A DNA stretch of 64,000 bases from Alphaproteobacteria bacterium (GCA_021776235.1 JAJFGG010000103.1:1-64000); one strand, 5' to 3'. Numbered from the stretch's first letter, positions 26,739-36,330 are shown. The notes: generated by a model not told the origin, from the letters alone. Numbers and translations: made by a program.

Positions 26739-27893
26739 ATGATCGACTTTGAAGACCTGCCGGACATTACCTGGTGCTCCAACTGTGTTGTGCCTTCAAG
26801 TTCCGCCGCGCCTATGTCCTTCGATGAACACGGCCTGTGTAACGCCTGCCGCGTGCAGGGGCAGAAGGCTGAAATCGACTGGGAGCAGCGCCTGGAGATG
26901 CTTCTGGATGACATTGAGCCCTATCGCAACCCATCAGGATACGACTGCATCGTACCTGTTTCGGGCGGCAAGGATAGCTATTACCAGGTGCATTTCGTCA
27001 AAGAAAAACTCGGCCTTAAACCTCTGCTCGTAACCTACAACGGTAATAATTATATTGATGTCGGTTGGGATAACATGATGCGGATGAAGGAGGTCTTCAA
27101 CACTGATCATATGATCATTTCACCCGGTGTTGATTTCCTGGTCCGCATGAACCGGCTGTGTTTTCGCAAGCATGGTGACATGAACTGGCATAACCATGCG
27201 GGCATTTATACAGCACCGATGATTATCGCGGTGCGAATGAATATTCCGCTGGTGTTCTGGGGCGAACACGGTTTTACCGATCTTAGCGGCATGTATTCTA
27301 TGCATGATTTTGTTGAATACACCAAGCGCTATCGGATCGATCAGGCCCAGCACGGATACGACTGGCAAGATTGGCTTGGCGACGACGAGGATCCGGTCTA
27401 CGAACATGAGCTGGAAATGTTCAAATATCCCAGCGACGCGGATGTTGAACGGGTTGGATTGCGCGGTCTTTATATTGGCAATTTCGATCCATGGGATGCC
27501 ACGCAGCACACCAAGCTGGTCATCGAAAAATACGGCTGGGAACCATCACCCGTACCATTCGAACGCACATACAGACGCAGCTCAAATCTGGATGACCGGT
27601 ATGAAAACGGCGCCCACGACTATCTCAAATGGATCAAGTTTGGTTACGGTCGCGCCACTGATCATGCCTGCAAGGATATCCGCCGCGGTTATATGACCCG
27701 CGAGGAAGGCATCGAAATGGTGCGCCAGTATGATCACGTCAAATCATCCGACATCCACTACTGGCTCGATTACGTGGACCGGGACGAAGCATGGTTCGAC
27801 CGCATAGCTGACACCTTCCGAGACCGTCGGGTCTGGAAGCAAGATGATGACGGCAAGTGGTGGAAGCGCAATATTTGGGATCAAAAGAATTAG
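26739..27893 (+). CDS. N-acetyl sugar amidotransferase, PseA/WbpG type (copy 2)
   Basis: A 384-residue PP-loop enzyme with WCSNCVVP and CNACRVQG cysteines at the N-terminus and VPVSGGKDSYY as the ATP-pyrophosphatase loop. WGEHGFTDLSG and KWIKFGYGRATDHAC match the family core. It should convert an N-acetyl to an acetamidino group using ammonia from HisH/HisF copy 2. It differs from copy 1 in most non-motif positions, suggesting a different sugar or a different position on one sugar. A 133-bp gap follows before the next gene. Confidence 0.92.
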   Translation: MIDFEDLPDITWCSNCVVPSSSAAPMSFDEHGLCNACRVQGQKAEIDWEQRLEMLLDDIEPYRNPSGYDCIVPVSGGKDSYYQVHFVKEKLGLKPLLVTYNGNNYIDVGWDNMMRMKEVFNTDHMIISPGVDFLVRMNRLCFRKHGDMNWHNHAGIYTAPMIIAVRMNIPLVFWGEHGFTDLSGMYSMHDFVEYTKRYRIDQAQHGYDWQDWLGDDEDPVYEHELEMFKYPSDADVERVGLRGLYIGNFDPWDATQHTKLVIEKYGWEPSPVPFERTYRRSSNLDDRYENGAHDYLKWIKFGYGRATDHACKDIRRGYMTREEGIEMVRQYDHVKSSDIHYWLDYVDRDEAWFDRIADTFRDRRVWKQDDDGKWWKRNIWDQKN

Positions 27894-28026
27894 CCCCCGC
27901 CATTCAGGCCCGCGCCTCGAAATACCGGCCGAACCGTGAAATTTGATACAAACCGATAGGTCGACCGGGACCAATTGAGCAGACGCAAACTACCACCGGT
28001 TAGAAAAATGTATTGCTAGCGAGACT

Positions 28027-29661
28027 ATGATGACGAACGTCAATGAAACGACAAGTGACACCGAGGTGATGGCTCCGGCACAACCTGATAGATACGTTTT
28101 CGTCTGGCGCACAAATTCTTGGGCCGGATTTCAAACGCAGCTAGCCCGGACCCTCAAGGAACGATTTGGAATCAAGTCGGTTTTGTTTCGCTACAATGCG
28201 ACGGGCGGACCATCGACCAAGCTGTTCGAATTCGATCCAGATGATTTTACCGAGATTATTGATCTGGATCAGGAGATGACGCCACGACCGGTTGCTGAAT
28301 TACCAGCAGGCCAGGAAATCTATGACCGGGCAATTGCCTTGGAGCGCCAATTGGGACGGCCACTCAACGATATCCTGCGAACGGATCGGCATTTTGGCAT
28401 TGGTTTCGTAAGCGGCGCCTCTTTCATGCGGTCGAAACTTGGCCACAATACAAACCATGCCCAATGCCTGGATATGATGGTCCGGATCAATGCCCGCGTA
28501 CAGCCGTTGTTGGAAAAGTATCAGCCAATAACGATTTTGGGCTCGCCTGGCACGCTCGCGCAATCGATGCTGATCGCCTCCGCCGAGAGTATGGATATTC
28601 CAATGCGAAGGCTGGTATCGGCCCGGCAGGGCAAGAAATGCTATTGGTCTGAAGATTGGGCCTCAACACCTTTGGGCCTTCATCAAGCATATGAAAAACA
28701 CTTCAATCGTCTAAAAGCCGAGCTGCCGGTTGACGGAGCAGATTTAGACTCTGAAGAGAATGCCGCCATGCCACCCAAGCCTTACACGGCCGAACTAACA
28801 CTACGCGCCTTTCGCGGCCGTTCGACGCTAAAGTTTCTCGCGAAATGGTTCTATCAAATTTCCCGAACGGAATTTGGAAAACGTGTACGCGGGCAGTCTT
28901 TCAGATATGGCAACTATCTTTTCAGAGACCGGCTGAAACATGGCCTCCAGCGTTGGATGTGGCGTCGGCAAACTCTGCGCGAACCCCGCGTTTTCTCCGA
29001 ACTTCCGACCGACCTGCCGTTCGTATTCTACCCTTTGCATATAGAGCCAGAGTCTACTCTGTTCACCGAGGCGCAATCGGCGGACCACCAGCTGGCGCAT
29101 ATTGATATGATGGTTAAGACACTCCCCGCCGGCTGGCACCTTATCGTCAAGGAACACTTTGCAGCCACCGCCAATCGGCCGCCAGGTTTTTGGGAGCGGA
29201 TAAACGGATACCCAAATGTTATCGTCGCCGCGACCCTGGAAAACGCGGAGGCGATTGCCCAGAGATCGAAGGCTGTTGCGACGGTCAACGGCACGCTGGG
29301 CCTGCAGGCAGCGATGGTCGGTCATCCGACAATCACCTTTTTTCCTGAATTCCAGGCATTGTGTGCGCCGCACGTGCAATTGGCGACGTCCTATAGGGAA
29401 ACCCGCGAGGCCTTTGTGCGCATTCGCGACAATGAATTACCCGCCAGATCAATTGGCCTCATCGCCGGAAGGGCATTCGCCGCCGCGACCGAAGACGCCA
29501 CATTTTTTGTCAATGATGCCGGCATGCTCAGTGGTGTCGCGGCAAACAGTCCTGCAGCGGAAAAAGCCGAAGTGGAGAACCTGGCGCAAACGCTTATGGA
29601 CAGTCTGCACGTCGGCGTTCTGTCCGACCAGGATCAGGGCGCCGTTAGGCAACCGGCCTGA
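28027..29661 (+). CDS. KpsS/KpsC-like capsule polysaccharide transferase-type protein
   Basis: A 544-residue soluble protein. The C-terminal half has features of capsule-synthesis (KpsC/KpsS-like) or surface-carbohydrate transferases: FVFYPLHIEPESTLF, HLIVKEHFAA and a conserved Thr/Gly-rich loop VATVNGTLGLQAAMVGHP. KpsS and KpsC are Kdo transferases that build the lipid linker of capsules, but other members transfer different sugars. The N-terminal half (FVWRTNSWAGFQTQLARTL) is not recognised. The location among nonulosonic-acid genes suggests transfer of such a sugar. Function is tentative. Confidence 0.65.
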   Translation: MMTNVNETTSDTEVMAPAQPDRYVFVWRTNSWAGFQTQLARTLKERFGIKSVLFRYNATGGPSTKLFEFDPDDFTEIIDLDQEMTPRPVAELPAGQEIYDRAIALERQLGRPLNDILRTDRHFGIGFVSGASFMRSKLGHNTNHAQCLDMMVRINARVQPLLEKYQPITILGSPGTLAQSMLIASAESMDIPMRRLVSARQGKKCYWSEDWASTPLGLHQAYEKHFNRLKAELPVDGADLDSEENAAMPPKPYTAELTLRAFRGRSTLKFLAKWFYQISRTEFGKRVRGQSFRYGNYLFRDRLKHGLQRWMWRRQTLREPRVFSELPTDLPFVFYPLHIEPESTLFTEAQSADHQLAHIDMMVKTLPAGWHLIVKEHFAATANRPPGFWERINGYPNVIVAATLENAEAIAQRSKAVATVNGTLGLQAAMVGHPTITFFPEFQALCAPHVQLATSYRETREAFVRIRDNELPARSIGLIAGRAFAAATEDATFFVNDAGMLSGVAANSPAAEKAEVENLAQTLMDSLHVGVLSDQDQGAVRQPA

Positions 29662-29689
29662 ATAAAGCCGTCCGGCGGCGGTCGAGAAA

Positions 29690-29974
29690 TTGGCTGAAAC
29701 CATAGCACCTAGCATACCTCACAAGACCGTCGACATTCGGCCTGGTGAAAAACTTCATGAAGATATGATAACCGAGGCTGATGCAAGAACGGTGCTGGAG
29801 CTGCCCGACCGGTACGTCATCCGGCACGGTGCCCACCTATCAACCGGTTATCATCCTGAGGAAAAACCCGTGGCTGAAGATTTTCGCTATTCCAGAGACA
29901 TCAACGAAGATTGTCTGGAAGCAGAAGGAATTAGGGCCATGTTTCCAGAATTGGAAGCGAAGCAGGCTGGATGA
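29690..29974 (+). pseudogene. C-terminal remnant of a PseB/LegB-type UDP-GlcNAc 4,6-dehydratase
   Basis: The 94-residue frame matches only the last part of the PseB/LegB (FlaA1-like) dehydratases. IRPGEKLHEDMITEADAR is their conserved late motif, followed by TVLELPDRYVI and the terminal tail. The Rossmann fold, cofactor motif and catalytic residues are missing. In-frame codons upstream reach a stop at 29663 without restoring the missing part. The first codon would be a TTG that aligns with an internal Leu of the family. It is best read as a deletion remnant; a reused small protein is possible but unsupported. Confidence 0.75.
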
Positions 29975-30032
29975 TCGACGGCACGCAGTGGCGGCCGCTT
30001 CCGGTGTATGCTGATATGATCGCAGACCGACA

Positions 30033-30887
30033 TTGAACACCTTGGAAAACCAAAGGATCTTGATCACGGGCGCAACTGGTTTGTTTGGACCGCACTTGGT
30101 CAAATCGCTCAGCCCATATGGCAACATTACGGCGCTGGGACGTTCAGGCGGAACGGTGATTTGTGACCTGACGGATCGGGAGAAGACCGCTGAAGTCGTT
30201 GCGGCGCATTCCCCTTCGGTTACCATCCACGCCGCGGCACTGACAAACGTCGACGATTGCGAGAATTTTCCGGATAACGCCGATCTTCAAAATCGCGCCG
30301 CCACGGCAAACTTGGTGGCGGCCTTGCCGAAAGGATCACGGCTGCTATTTATTTCGACGGATCAGGTGTACCCGGACGAGGTTGGTCTCCATAAAGAGGG
30401 AACGGAAGCGCCGGTAAATCAATACGGCAAAAGCAAGCTGGAAGGTGAGCTTGAGGCTCTGGGACATGGCAACGCGATCGCGGTCCGGACCAATTTATTT
30501 GGCCCTTCCCTAACAGAAGGCCGTCAGAGTCTTTCGGATTTCATCATTCAGAACCTGTCTTCCGCCGCACCGACGACGCTTTTTCGTGACGTACTTTTCT
30601 CCCCTCTTCATTTTGACACTCTTGCAGCATGTCTTTGGAAGCTGGCAATGTCGGATTATACTGGTGTCTGCAATCTCGGCTCACGAGAGGGCCTCACCAA
30701 AGCCGAATTCGGACTGGCCGTAGCAGCGCATAAAAGGCTGTCGCTCCAGAATGTAAGAATAGGCAATTCCACCGATCAGCCAGGTCGGGCCCGCAGGCCG
30801 CTGGATCTTAGGATGGACGTCACGCGAGCCGAAGAAATCCTTGAGTTGCAACTGCCATCGGCACTCGAAGAGATAGGAAAATTATGA
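30033..30887 (+). CDS. RmlD-like sugar-nucleotide reductase (SDR)
   Basis: A 284-residue short-chain dehydrogenase with the cofactor motif ILITGATGLFGPHL, the catalytic segment FISTDQVYPDE and the YGKSK Tyr-Lys pair. RmlD enzymes reduce a 4-keto deoxysugar nucleotide, and the family also includes other reductases. Translation probably begins at TTG 30033, as no ATG fits. It overlaps neuB copy 2 by four bases and follows the dehydratase remnant, so it may act on a keto-sugar made by a dehydratase encoded elsewhere. Confidence 0.82.
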   Translation: MNTLENQRILITGATGLFGPHLVKSLSPYGNITALGRSGGTVICDLTDREKTAEVVAAHSPSVTIHAAALTNVDDCENFPDNADLQNRAATANLVAALPKGSRLLFISTDQVYPDEVGLHKEGTEAPVNQYGKSKLEGELEALGHGNAIAVRTNLFGPSLTEGRQSLSDFIIQNLSSAAPTTLFRDVLFSPLHFDTLAACLWKLAMSDYTGVCNLGSREGLTKAEFGLAVAAHKRLSLQNVRIGNSTDQPGRARRPLDLRMDVTRAEEILELQLPSALEEIGKL

Positions 30888-31954
30888 CGACAAAATTTCA
30901 AATCGGCAGGCATACCCTGGGACCCGAGGAGCCAACGTATTTCATCGCTGATATCGCGGCCAATCATGACGGCAGTCTGGATAAGGCGATCGACCTTATT
31001 CGTCTATGCGCCGAGGCCGGCGCAAATGCGGCAAAATTTCAAAATTTTTCCGCGCGGACAATTGTATCCGATTACGGTTTCTCGGCCATGGGCGATCAAC
31101 AGTCCCATCAATCGACATGGTCAAAAAGTGTTTCGGAAGTATACGATGACGCATCTTTGCCGCTGGCCTGGACGGAAACGCTGAAGAATGCCTGCGACGA
31201 AGCCGGCATCGACTATTTCACTTCGCCCTATGATCTGGGCTTTATCGAACCGCTTTCGAAATATGTCTGCGCCTGGAAACTGGGCTCCGGCGACATCACC
31301 TGGCACGATATGATCGAGCGGATCGCCAGCGACGATAAACCGTTGTTGATGGCGACGGGCGCGTCAAACATAGCGGAAGTCCGGGCCGCCGTTGCTGTCG
31401 CACAAAAACACACCGACAAGATTGTTTTGATGCAGTGCAATACGAACTACACGGCCTCTGTGGAAAATTTCCATCATATCGCGCTAAATGTTCTCAAAAC
31501 CTATGCTCGTGAATTCCCCGATCTGATTTTGGGGTTGTCTGATCACACGCCTGGCCACGCGACAGTACTCGGCGCCGTTGCCCTTGGCGCCCGTGCCGTC
31601 GAGAAACATTTTACCGATGACGTTACGTCGGAAGGCCCTGACCATGCCTTCGCCATGGATCCGACGACGTGGCGGGACATGGTTGATCGCACGCGGGAAC
31701 TTGAAGCGGCATTGGGCATTTCTGAAAAAAGGGTCATGGAAAACGAGCTTGAGACCGTCGTCATTCAACGTCGGTCCATACGGGCCACGCGGAACATGGT
31801 TTCGGGTGACATTGTCGAAGCCAAGGATATTGAGTTTTTGCGGCCCTGCCCCATTGATGCCTTGGCGCCATGCGACAAGGATCAATTGCTGGGCAAAAGG
31901 CTTACAGGAAACATCGAAAAAGGCGATTGCTTCCGCCTTTTGGATTTGCAGTGA
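30884..31954 (+). CDS. neuB: NeuB-family nonulosonic acid synthase (copy 2)
   Basis: A 356-residue synthase with canonical motifs: DIAANHDGSLDKA, GANAAKFQNFSARTI, WKLGSGDITW, MATGASNIAEV, GLSDHTPG, and EKHFTDD followed by GPDHAFAMDP. The C-terminal SAF domain (RRSIRATRNMVSGDIV onward) is present. It should condense phosphoenolpyruvate with a six-carbon amino sugar. It retains the EKHFT/GPDH segment that copy 1 lacks, so it is the more typical of the two. It overlaps rmlD-like and glycosyltransferase genes at both ends (ATGA, GTGA). Confidence 0.92.
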   Translation: MTTKFQIGRHTLGPEEPTYFIADIAANHDGSLDKAIDLIRLCAEAGANAAKFQNFSARTIVSDYGFSAMGDQQSHQSTWSKSVSEVYDDASLPLAWTETLKNACDEAGIDYFTSPYDLGFIEPLSKYVCAWKLGSGDITWHDMIERIASDDKPLLMATGASNIAEVRAAVAVAQKHTDKIVLMQCNTNYTASVENFHHIALNVLKTYAREFPDLILGLSDHTPGHATVLGAVALGARAVEKHFTDDVTSEGPDHAFAMDPTTWRDMVDRTRELEAALGISEKRVMENELETVVIQRRSIRATRNMVSGDIVEAKDIEFLRPCPIDALAPCDKDQLLGKRLTGNIEKGDCFRLLDLQ

Positions 31955-32616
31955 AGACAATCGTCGTCCTGCCGGCATTCAATGAAGCTGCGACGATAAC
32001 CGATGCGCTCGCTTCCATACAGGATTTGGGAACACTGGTCGTTGTTGATGACTGTTCGACCGATGATACGGCCAAGAAAGCCGAAGCACTTGGCGCGGTC
32101 GTGGTCAGACACGCAGAGAACAGAGGCTACGACGCGGCGATAAACAGCGGTTTCATCAAGGCCGCCGAACTGGGCGCCGAAGCGGTTTTCACCTTCGATG
32201 CAGATGGCCAGCATGGTGTGGATGCCCTGCGCAACGCCATTAAGTTGTTGGAAAACAATATTGATTTGGAACTGGTTGTTGGAAAAAGGTCACACGCCGC
32301 TCGTTTCAGCGAGGCCATGTATTCGGCATATACAAATTGGCGATACGGTATCCAAGACATCCTTTGCGGACTGAAGGGTTACCGCATTTCGCTCTATCAT
32401 CGGCATGGCGCCTTCGACACCCGCAATATGATCGGCACTGAACTGACCTTAGCGAGCATCGGCCTTGGCGCCCGTTGGGCAGCGTTTGATGTTGCCATCG
32501 CACCACGTCTGGGCGCAGCCAGATTCGGCTCCACCTTTCGTGCCAATAAGAAAATTCTCCGTGCCATGGTGTTGGCCATTTGGGCCGACTTCACTGGTGG
32601 TTGGAAACGCCCATGA
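31951..32616 (+). CDS. Family 2 glycosyltransferase (short, DPM-like)
   Basis: A 221-residue GT-A enzyme: VVLPAFNEAATITDAL, the nucleotide-binding VVVDDCSTDDTA and the metal motif FTFDADGQHGV. There is no membrane segment, so it resembles the soluble catalytic domain of dolichyl-phosphate-mannose-synthase-type enzymes. GTG 31951 is the start, overlapping the neuB stop; the upstream extension does not match the family. It probably transfers a sugar in assembly of this glycan; donor and acceptor are unknown. Confidence 0.85.
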   Translation: MKTIVVLPAFNEAATITDALASIQDLGTLVVVDDCSTDDTAKKAEALGAVVVRHAENRGYDAAINSGFIKAAELGAEAVFTFDADGQHGVDALRNAIKLLENNIDLELVVGKRSHAARFSEAMYSAYTNWRYGIQDILCGLKGYRISLYHRHGAFDTRNMIGTELTLASIGLGARWAAFDVAIAPRLGAARFGSTFRANKKILRAMVLAIWADFTGGWKRP

Positions 32617-32700
32617 TGACGGAGACGATTGCTCAATGCATATATTTTTCTCCCCCCGTAGGAACACCAACATTCAGCGAAGCGTCATACTAGAGGTCAG

Positions 32701-33600
32701 ATGAGACTGGCACTCGGCACTGCACAGTTCGGTTTGAACTATGGCATTTCCAACCAAACCGGCCGCGTTGGCGCCTCGGAAGCCGGGGACATTCTGGCGG
32801 AGGCGGCGATGCGTGGCATTACCCTGCTCGATACGGCGCCGGCGTATGGCCGTAGCGAATCGATACTGGCTGAATTGACGGCAGACCGCGGCAATTTCAA
32901 CATTGTCAGCAAGACGCTGGTCACCGGTGGGAGCAAAGTCGATGCCGCTGCGCGGGATCGTCTAAAGCGGTCACTGGATCAAACTCTCAGATTTTTTGGG
33001 GGCCGGCCCTTGTATGGCATGTTGGTCCATCATGGGATGGACACGCTAAAAGCGGGCGGCGAGAAAATCCTGCAGTTGTTAGCTGACTATCGGTCTGCGG
33101 GATGGATTGAACGCATAGGTATCTCTGTGGACCGGGTCGAAGAACTCGACGATCTGCTTGGTCATTTCGATTTTGATATTGTTCAAGCGCCACTGAGTAT
33201 CTTTAATCAGAAGCTGATAACAGGTGGCTATGTTGATCGGTTGCAAACGCGGAACGTGGAAATTCATGCCCGGTCGCTGTTCTTGCAAGGATTGGTATTT
33301 ATGGATCCTGAAAATCTGCCGAATTCCCTCGGGGCCGCTGCCGAACCTCTTCGTCGGCTGCGCAAGTTGTCCGCCGACAGTGGCATCGACATTTGCACCC
33401 TGTCGCTCAGTTATGTCACAAATCACACCGCTATCGACTATGGCATAGTCGGTGTCACGACAAGGGCCGAGCTGACCGAGATCGATCGAGCCTGGCGGCG
33501 TGCGCGGACCGACCCCCAAATCCTTGCATTGGATCTGTCCCAAATGGCGGTCACTGATGCCATCGTCACCACGCCGTCGAGATGGAACGAAATGGCATGA
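32701..33600 (+). CDS. Aldo/keto reductase
   Basis: A 299-residue AKR barrel. All four catalytic residues are visible: Asp and Tyr in LLDTAPAYGRSE, Lys in IVSKTL and His in MLVHHGMD. The N-terminal LGTAQFGLNYGISN and the late GIVGVTTRAEL are typical of AKRs found in nonulosonic-acid and LPS loci, where they often stand next to SpsF-like transferases as here. It may reduce a keto group of the sugar before or after activation. The substrate is unknown. Confidence 0.9.
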   Translation: MRLALGTAQFGLNYGISNQTGRVGASEAGDILAEAAMRGITLLDTAPAYGRSESILAELTADRGNFNIVSKTLVTGGSKVDAAARDRLKRSLDQTLRFFGGRPLYGMLVHHGMDTLKAGGEKILQLLADYRSAGWIERIGISVDRVEELDDLLGHFDFDIVQAPLSIFNQKLITGGYVDRLQTRNVEIHARSLFLQGLVFMDPENLPNSLGAAAEPLRRLRKLSADSGIDICTLSLSYVTNHTAIDYGIVGVTTRAELTEIDRAWRRARTDPQILALDLSQMAVTDAIVTTPSRWNEMA

Positions 33601-33682
33601 ATTGCGTCCAACCAAATGTCGGAAGCCCCCCGGGGCCGGCCTGTCCGGCAGATTTGCATGCCGTGGTTCGGGACTATTTGAG

Positions 33683-34414
33683 TTGATTTTGGCACTGTTA
33701 CAGGCGCGCATGTCTTCGAGGCGCCTGCCAGGTAAGGTTCTGAAACCGATCCTTGGCAAACCCATGATCCTGCATCAGATTGACCGGATCCGCCGCGCCA
33801 GATTGATTGAAGAATTGGTATTGGTGACCAGCACCGATGCCTCCGATGACGAACTGGCGACAGCTTGTCAAGATTACGGGGTTTCCGTGTTTCGTGGAAA
33901 CCTTGACGATGTGCTGGATCGGTTCTATCAGGCAGCGGTGGGGGCAGATGCCGATCATATCGTGCGGTTGACTGGCGATTGTCCGCTTGCTGACCCGGCT
34001 GTCATCGATCAGGTGATCCGACTCCATCTTGACGGTAATTTCGATTATACAAGCAATGCGCACCCGCCAACCATGCCCGATGGCCTGGATGTCGAGATCT
34101 TCCGCTTTCAGGAATTAGCAAACGCCTGGCGCGCTACAAATGAAAAATACGATCGTGAACACGTGACCGCCTGGATCTATCATCGGGCTGAATGTTCTTT
34201 GGGCAACTTAGAGAACATTCCAGACCTGTCCGCATTGCGCTGGACCGTGGATGAGCCGGAAGATTTTGAATTCGTCAGAAACGTATACGAAGCAATATAC
34301 ATGCAAAACAACTCGTTTGGCATGGACGATATATTGCGCTTCGTGAGCGAAAATCCCGCCATTACGGAATTAAACCAGCATTTTGTTCGAAATGCTGGCA
34401 GTTTGAAGCAATAA
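33683..34414 (+). CDS. SpsF-like cytidylyltransferase (second)
   Basis: A 243-residue nucleotidyltransferase with QARMSSRRLPGKVLKPILGK, VLVTSTDASDDELA and VRLTGDCPLADPAVID, the last carrying the metal-binding Asp. YDREHVTAWIYH and RWTVDEPEDFEFV complete the SpsF pattern. The start is a TTG at 33683, which yields the family's normal beginning (MILALLQARMSS); no ATG lies closer without deleting the first strand. It probably makes the CMP-sugar of the second NeuB product. It is related to, but distinct from, the copy at 23665. Confidence 0.85.
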   Translation: MILALLQARMSSRRLPGKVLKPILGKPMILHQIDRIRRARLIEELVLVTSTDASDDELATACQDYGVSVFRGNLDDVLDRFYQAAVGADADHIVRLTGDCPLADPAVIDQVIRLHLDGNFDYTSNAHPPTMPDGLDVEIFRFQELANAWRATNEKYDREHVTAWIYHRAECSLGNLENIPDLSALRWTVDEPEDFEFVRNVYEAIYMQNNSFGMDDILRFVSENPAITELNQHFVRNAGSLKQ

Positions 34415-34629
34415 TACTGCGCCTTCCGTCGCGACGACAATTCCGCGCATGACCTTGCGTCTGGCGCAGGTTCGATAGCATCCTCGGGTTACCTGGCAAT
34501 ATTCGGCGGGGATTTTTCTCTTCGAACGACCGTGCCTGCAACCGATGTACGATGCCTCGAATAATTCTAAACACTTTCACTAGATCGTCTTAACGACGGC
34601 GAAAATTTGAGTATTAGGACGAGGCTGAA

Positions 34630-36189
34630 TTGACTGTTCCTTACGATCTTGAAGTCGCGCTAAAATATCGAAACTGGCAAGATAGCGTATCGTGGCCCAA
34701 TTCACTGGATGCGCTGACATCGTCAGGAACCGGTATGCTAAAGAAACTGATCGATCTTATTAGGAATATGGAAGACCCGGAACTTGGTGATATACTAATG
34801 CTTGCGGGCGTAAGATCGTTTTCTGACTCATTGCAACTTGTCGACATGGCGCTGGCGCTGGATGCCAAAACGACGACATTTGAGAGCAGTTATCCTGAAC
34901 ACGATTATTTACTCGGCAGAACCACGCTCGACGAACTTCCGCAACGCACCTTAATCCCAGCAGTACCAAGAGTACCAAAGATATTCCTCCGCCGGCTGAA
35001 ACGAACCGCGATATGGAATTCGTACCACAAAATCGTCAAAGGCATGTTTCTCCCCGATGTAACCATCATTTCCGAAAACAGCCTTATGAAAAGCCATGCT
35101 GCTTACAACCGTCAGGTATTCGGTGTCCATCACGTCGAGGCATTGTACAGTGATATTTCAGAATACAGACGCCCGCTCACATCTACAGACCTTGCCGATA
35201 CGGCCGCCGAATTGCTTACCGGTGAGCTCTCGGTCTCGACGACGAATGACCCGGCCATTGGCGCGCGATTGCGCCAGCTAATATTTTCGACCGCAAGAAA
35301 AATTTGCCGGCGGGCCTGTTCTGAAATTGAGGCGTCGCGGCAAATACCAAAACTACCGGACAATATTTGGGCGGGGTCCGGCAGTCGGTGGCCTCAACGG
35401 GTCATCTCACTGGAAGTAATTCGCAGAGGTGGCAAAATTCGCCGCTTTGATCATGGCGGCCCCACCGGCTTAAATGCCTATCCAGCCATGGCTGCGCTGA
35501 ATGACCTTATGGTGGCGACAACGTTCACCATGGCATCTCCGGCCTTAGCCGAGCAACTGAAAAGCCAAAATGTCCAGGGCATGTTACCTGCGCGGCGCAG
35601 GGTCGAAATAGATGGCACAAACGGCGATTCGGAACACAAGCAGTTAGTAAGAAATACCGTTCGCCGCCGCAATACAAGCCACAAGCCAAGAGTACTTTAT
35701 GTATCGGGTTTATGTAGAGGCTTTCGACAAATCATCCCCGCGCAACTATTGGACACTTTATATCTTGACTGGAATATTCGACTGATCAAGGCACTGCGGA
35801 CAATGGATATCGAACTTGTCTGCCGTCCCCATCCGGAAGGCATCTTTCAGGGTAAAGAGCATCCACTGGCAAAAATCACACCATTGTCAGACAGGAACTT
35901 TGAAGAACTCATTCCGGAAATAGATGTGTTTATTATGGATCAAGCCCGTTCGACCACATTCTTTAACGGGATGATGACGGACCGGAAGCTTATATTCCTG
36001 GATTTCGGCGCGCCCTATTTCAGTCCTTTCGCGCTGTCATTGGTCGGGCAGCGCTGCCACATCATAAAGACGGGATTTGACGACAGGAACCGGCCGACTA
36101 TTGATGAAAAAGAACTAGAAGAAGCTATATTCTCGTATTCAAGCCCCGTTGATCCAACGGAAATCCGAAAACTGTTTCTGGCCGCATGA
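34630..36189 (+). CDS. Unrecognised protein, possibly a surface-carbohydrate transferase
   Basis: A 519-residue soluble protein I cannot place firmly. GKIRRFDHGGPTG and VCRPHPEGIFQG, followed by FIMDQARSTTFF, recall the donor-binding half of GT-B enzymes of the capsule/teichoic-acid type, where a HGG loop and an RPHP motif occur. The N-terminal 150 residues match nothing I know. It stands alone between 215-bp and 141-bp gaps, ahead of the acyl-adenylate ligase operon. A transferase role is a guess from these motifs and the context. Confidence 0.6.
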   Translation: MTVPYDLEVALKYRNWQDSVSWPNSLDALTSSGTGMLKKLIDLIRNMEDPELGDILMLAGVRSFSDSLQLVDMALALDAKTTTFESSYPEHDYLLGRTTLDELPQRTLIPAVPRVPKIFLRRLKRTAIWNSYHKIVKGMFLPDVTIISENSLMKSHAAYNRQVFGVHHVEALYSDISEYRRPLTSTDLADTAAELLTGELSVSTTNDPAIGARLRQLIFSTARKICRRACSEIEASRQIPKLPDNIWAGSGSRWPQRVISLEVIRRGGKIRRFDHGGPTGLNAYPAMAALNDLMVATTFTMASPALAEQLKSQNVQGMLPARRRVEIDGTNGDSEHKQLVRNTVRRRNTSHKPRVLYVSGLCRGFRQIIPAQLLDTLYLDWNIRLIKALRTMDIELVCRPHPEGIFQGKEHPLAKITPLSDRNFEELIPEIDVFIMDQARSTTFFNGMMTDRKLIFLDFGAPYFSPFALSLVGQRCHIIKTGFDDRNRPTIDEKELEEAIFSYSSPVDPTEIRKLFLAA

Positions 36190-36330
36190 AGCCAATGGCA
36201 TGTAACTCTTCCGGAATGCGGGCGCATCAAGACAGCCAGCACCGAAGTCCATTTGTCCTATCGCCCTACTAACGTGAGATTTTGTTTTCGCTCGGGGTGC
36301 CTTGCTGATGGTGCTCCACGGTAGGATTTT

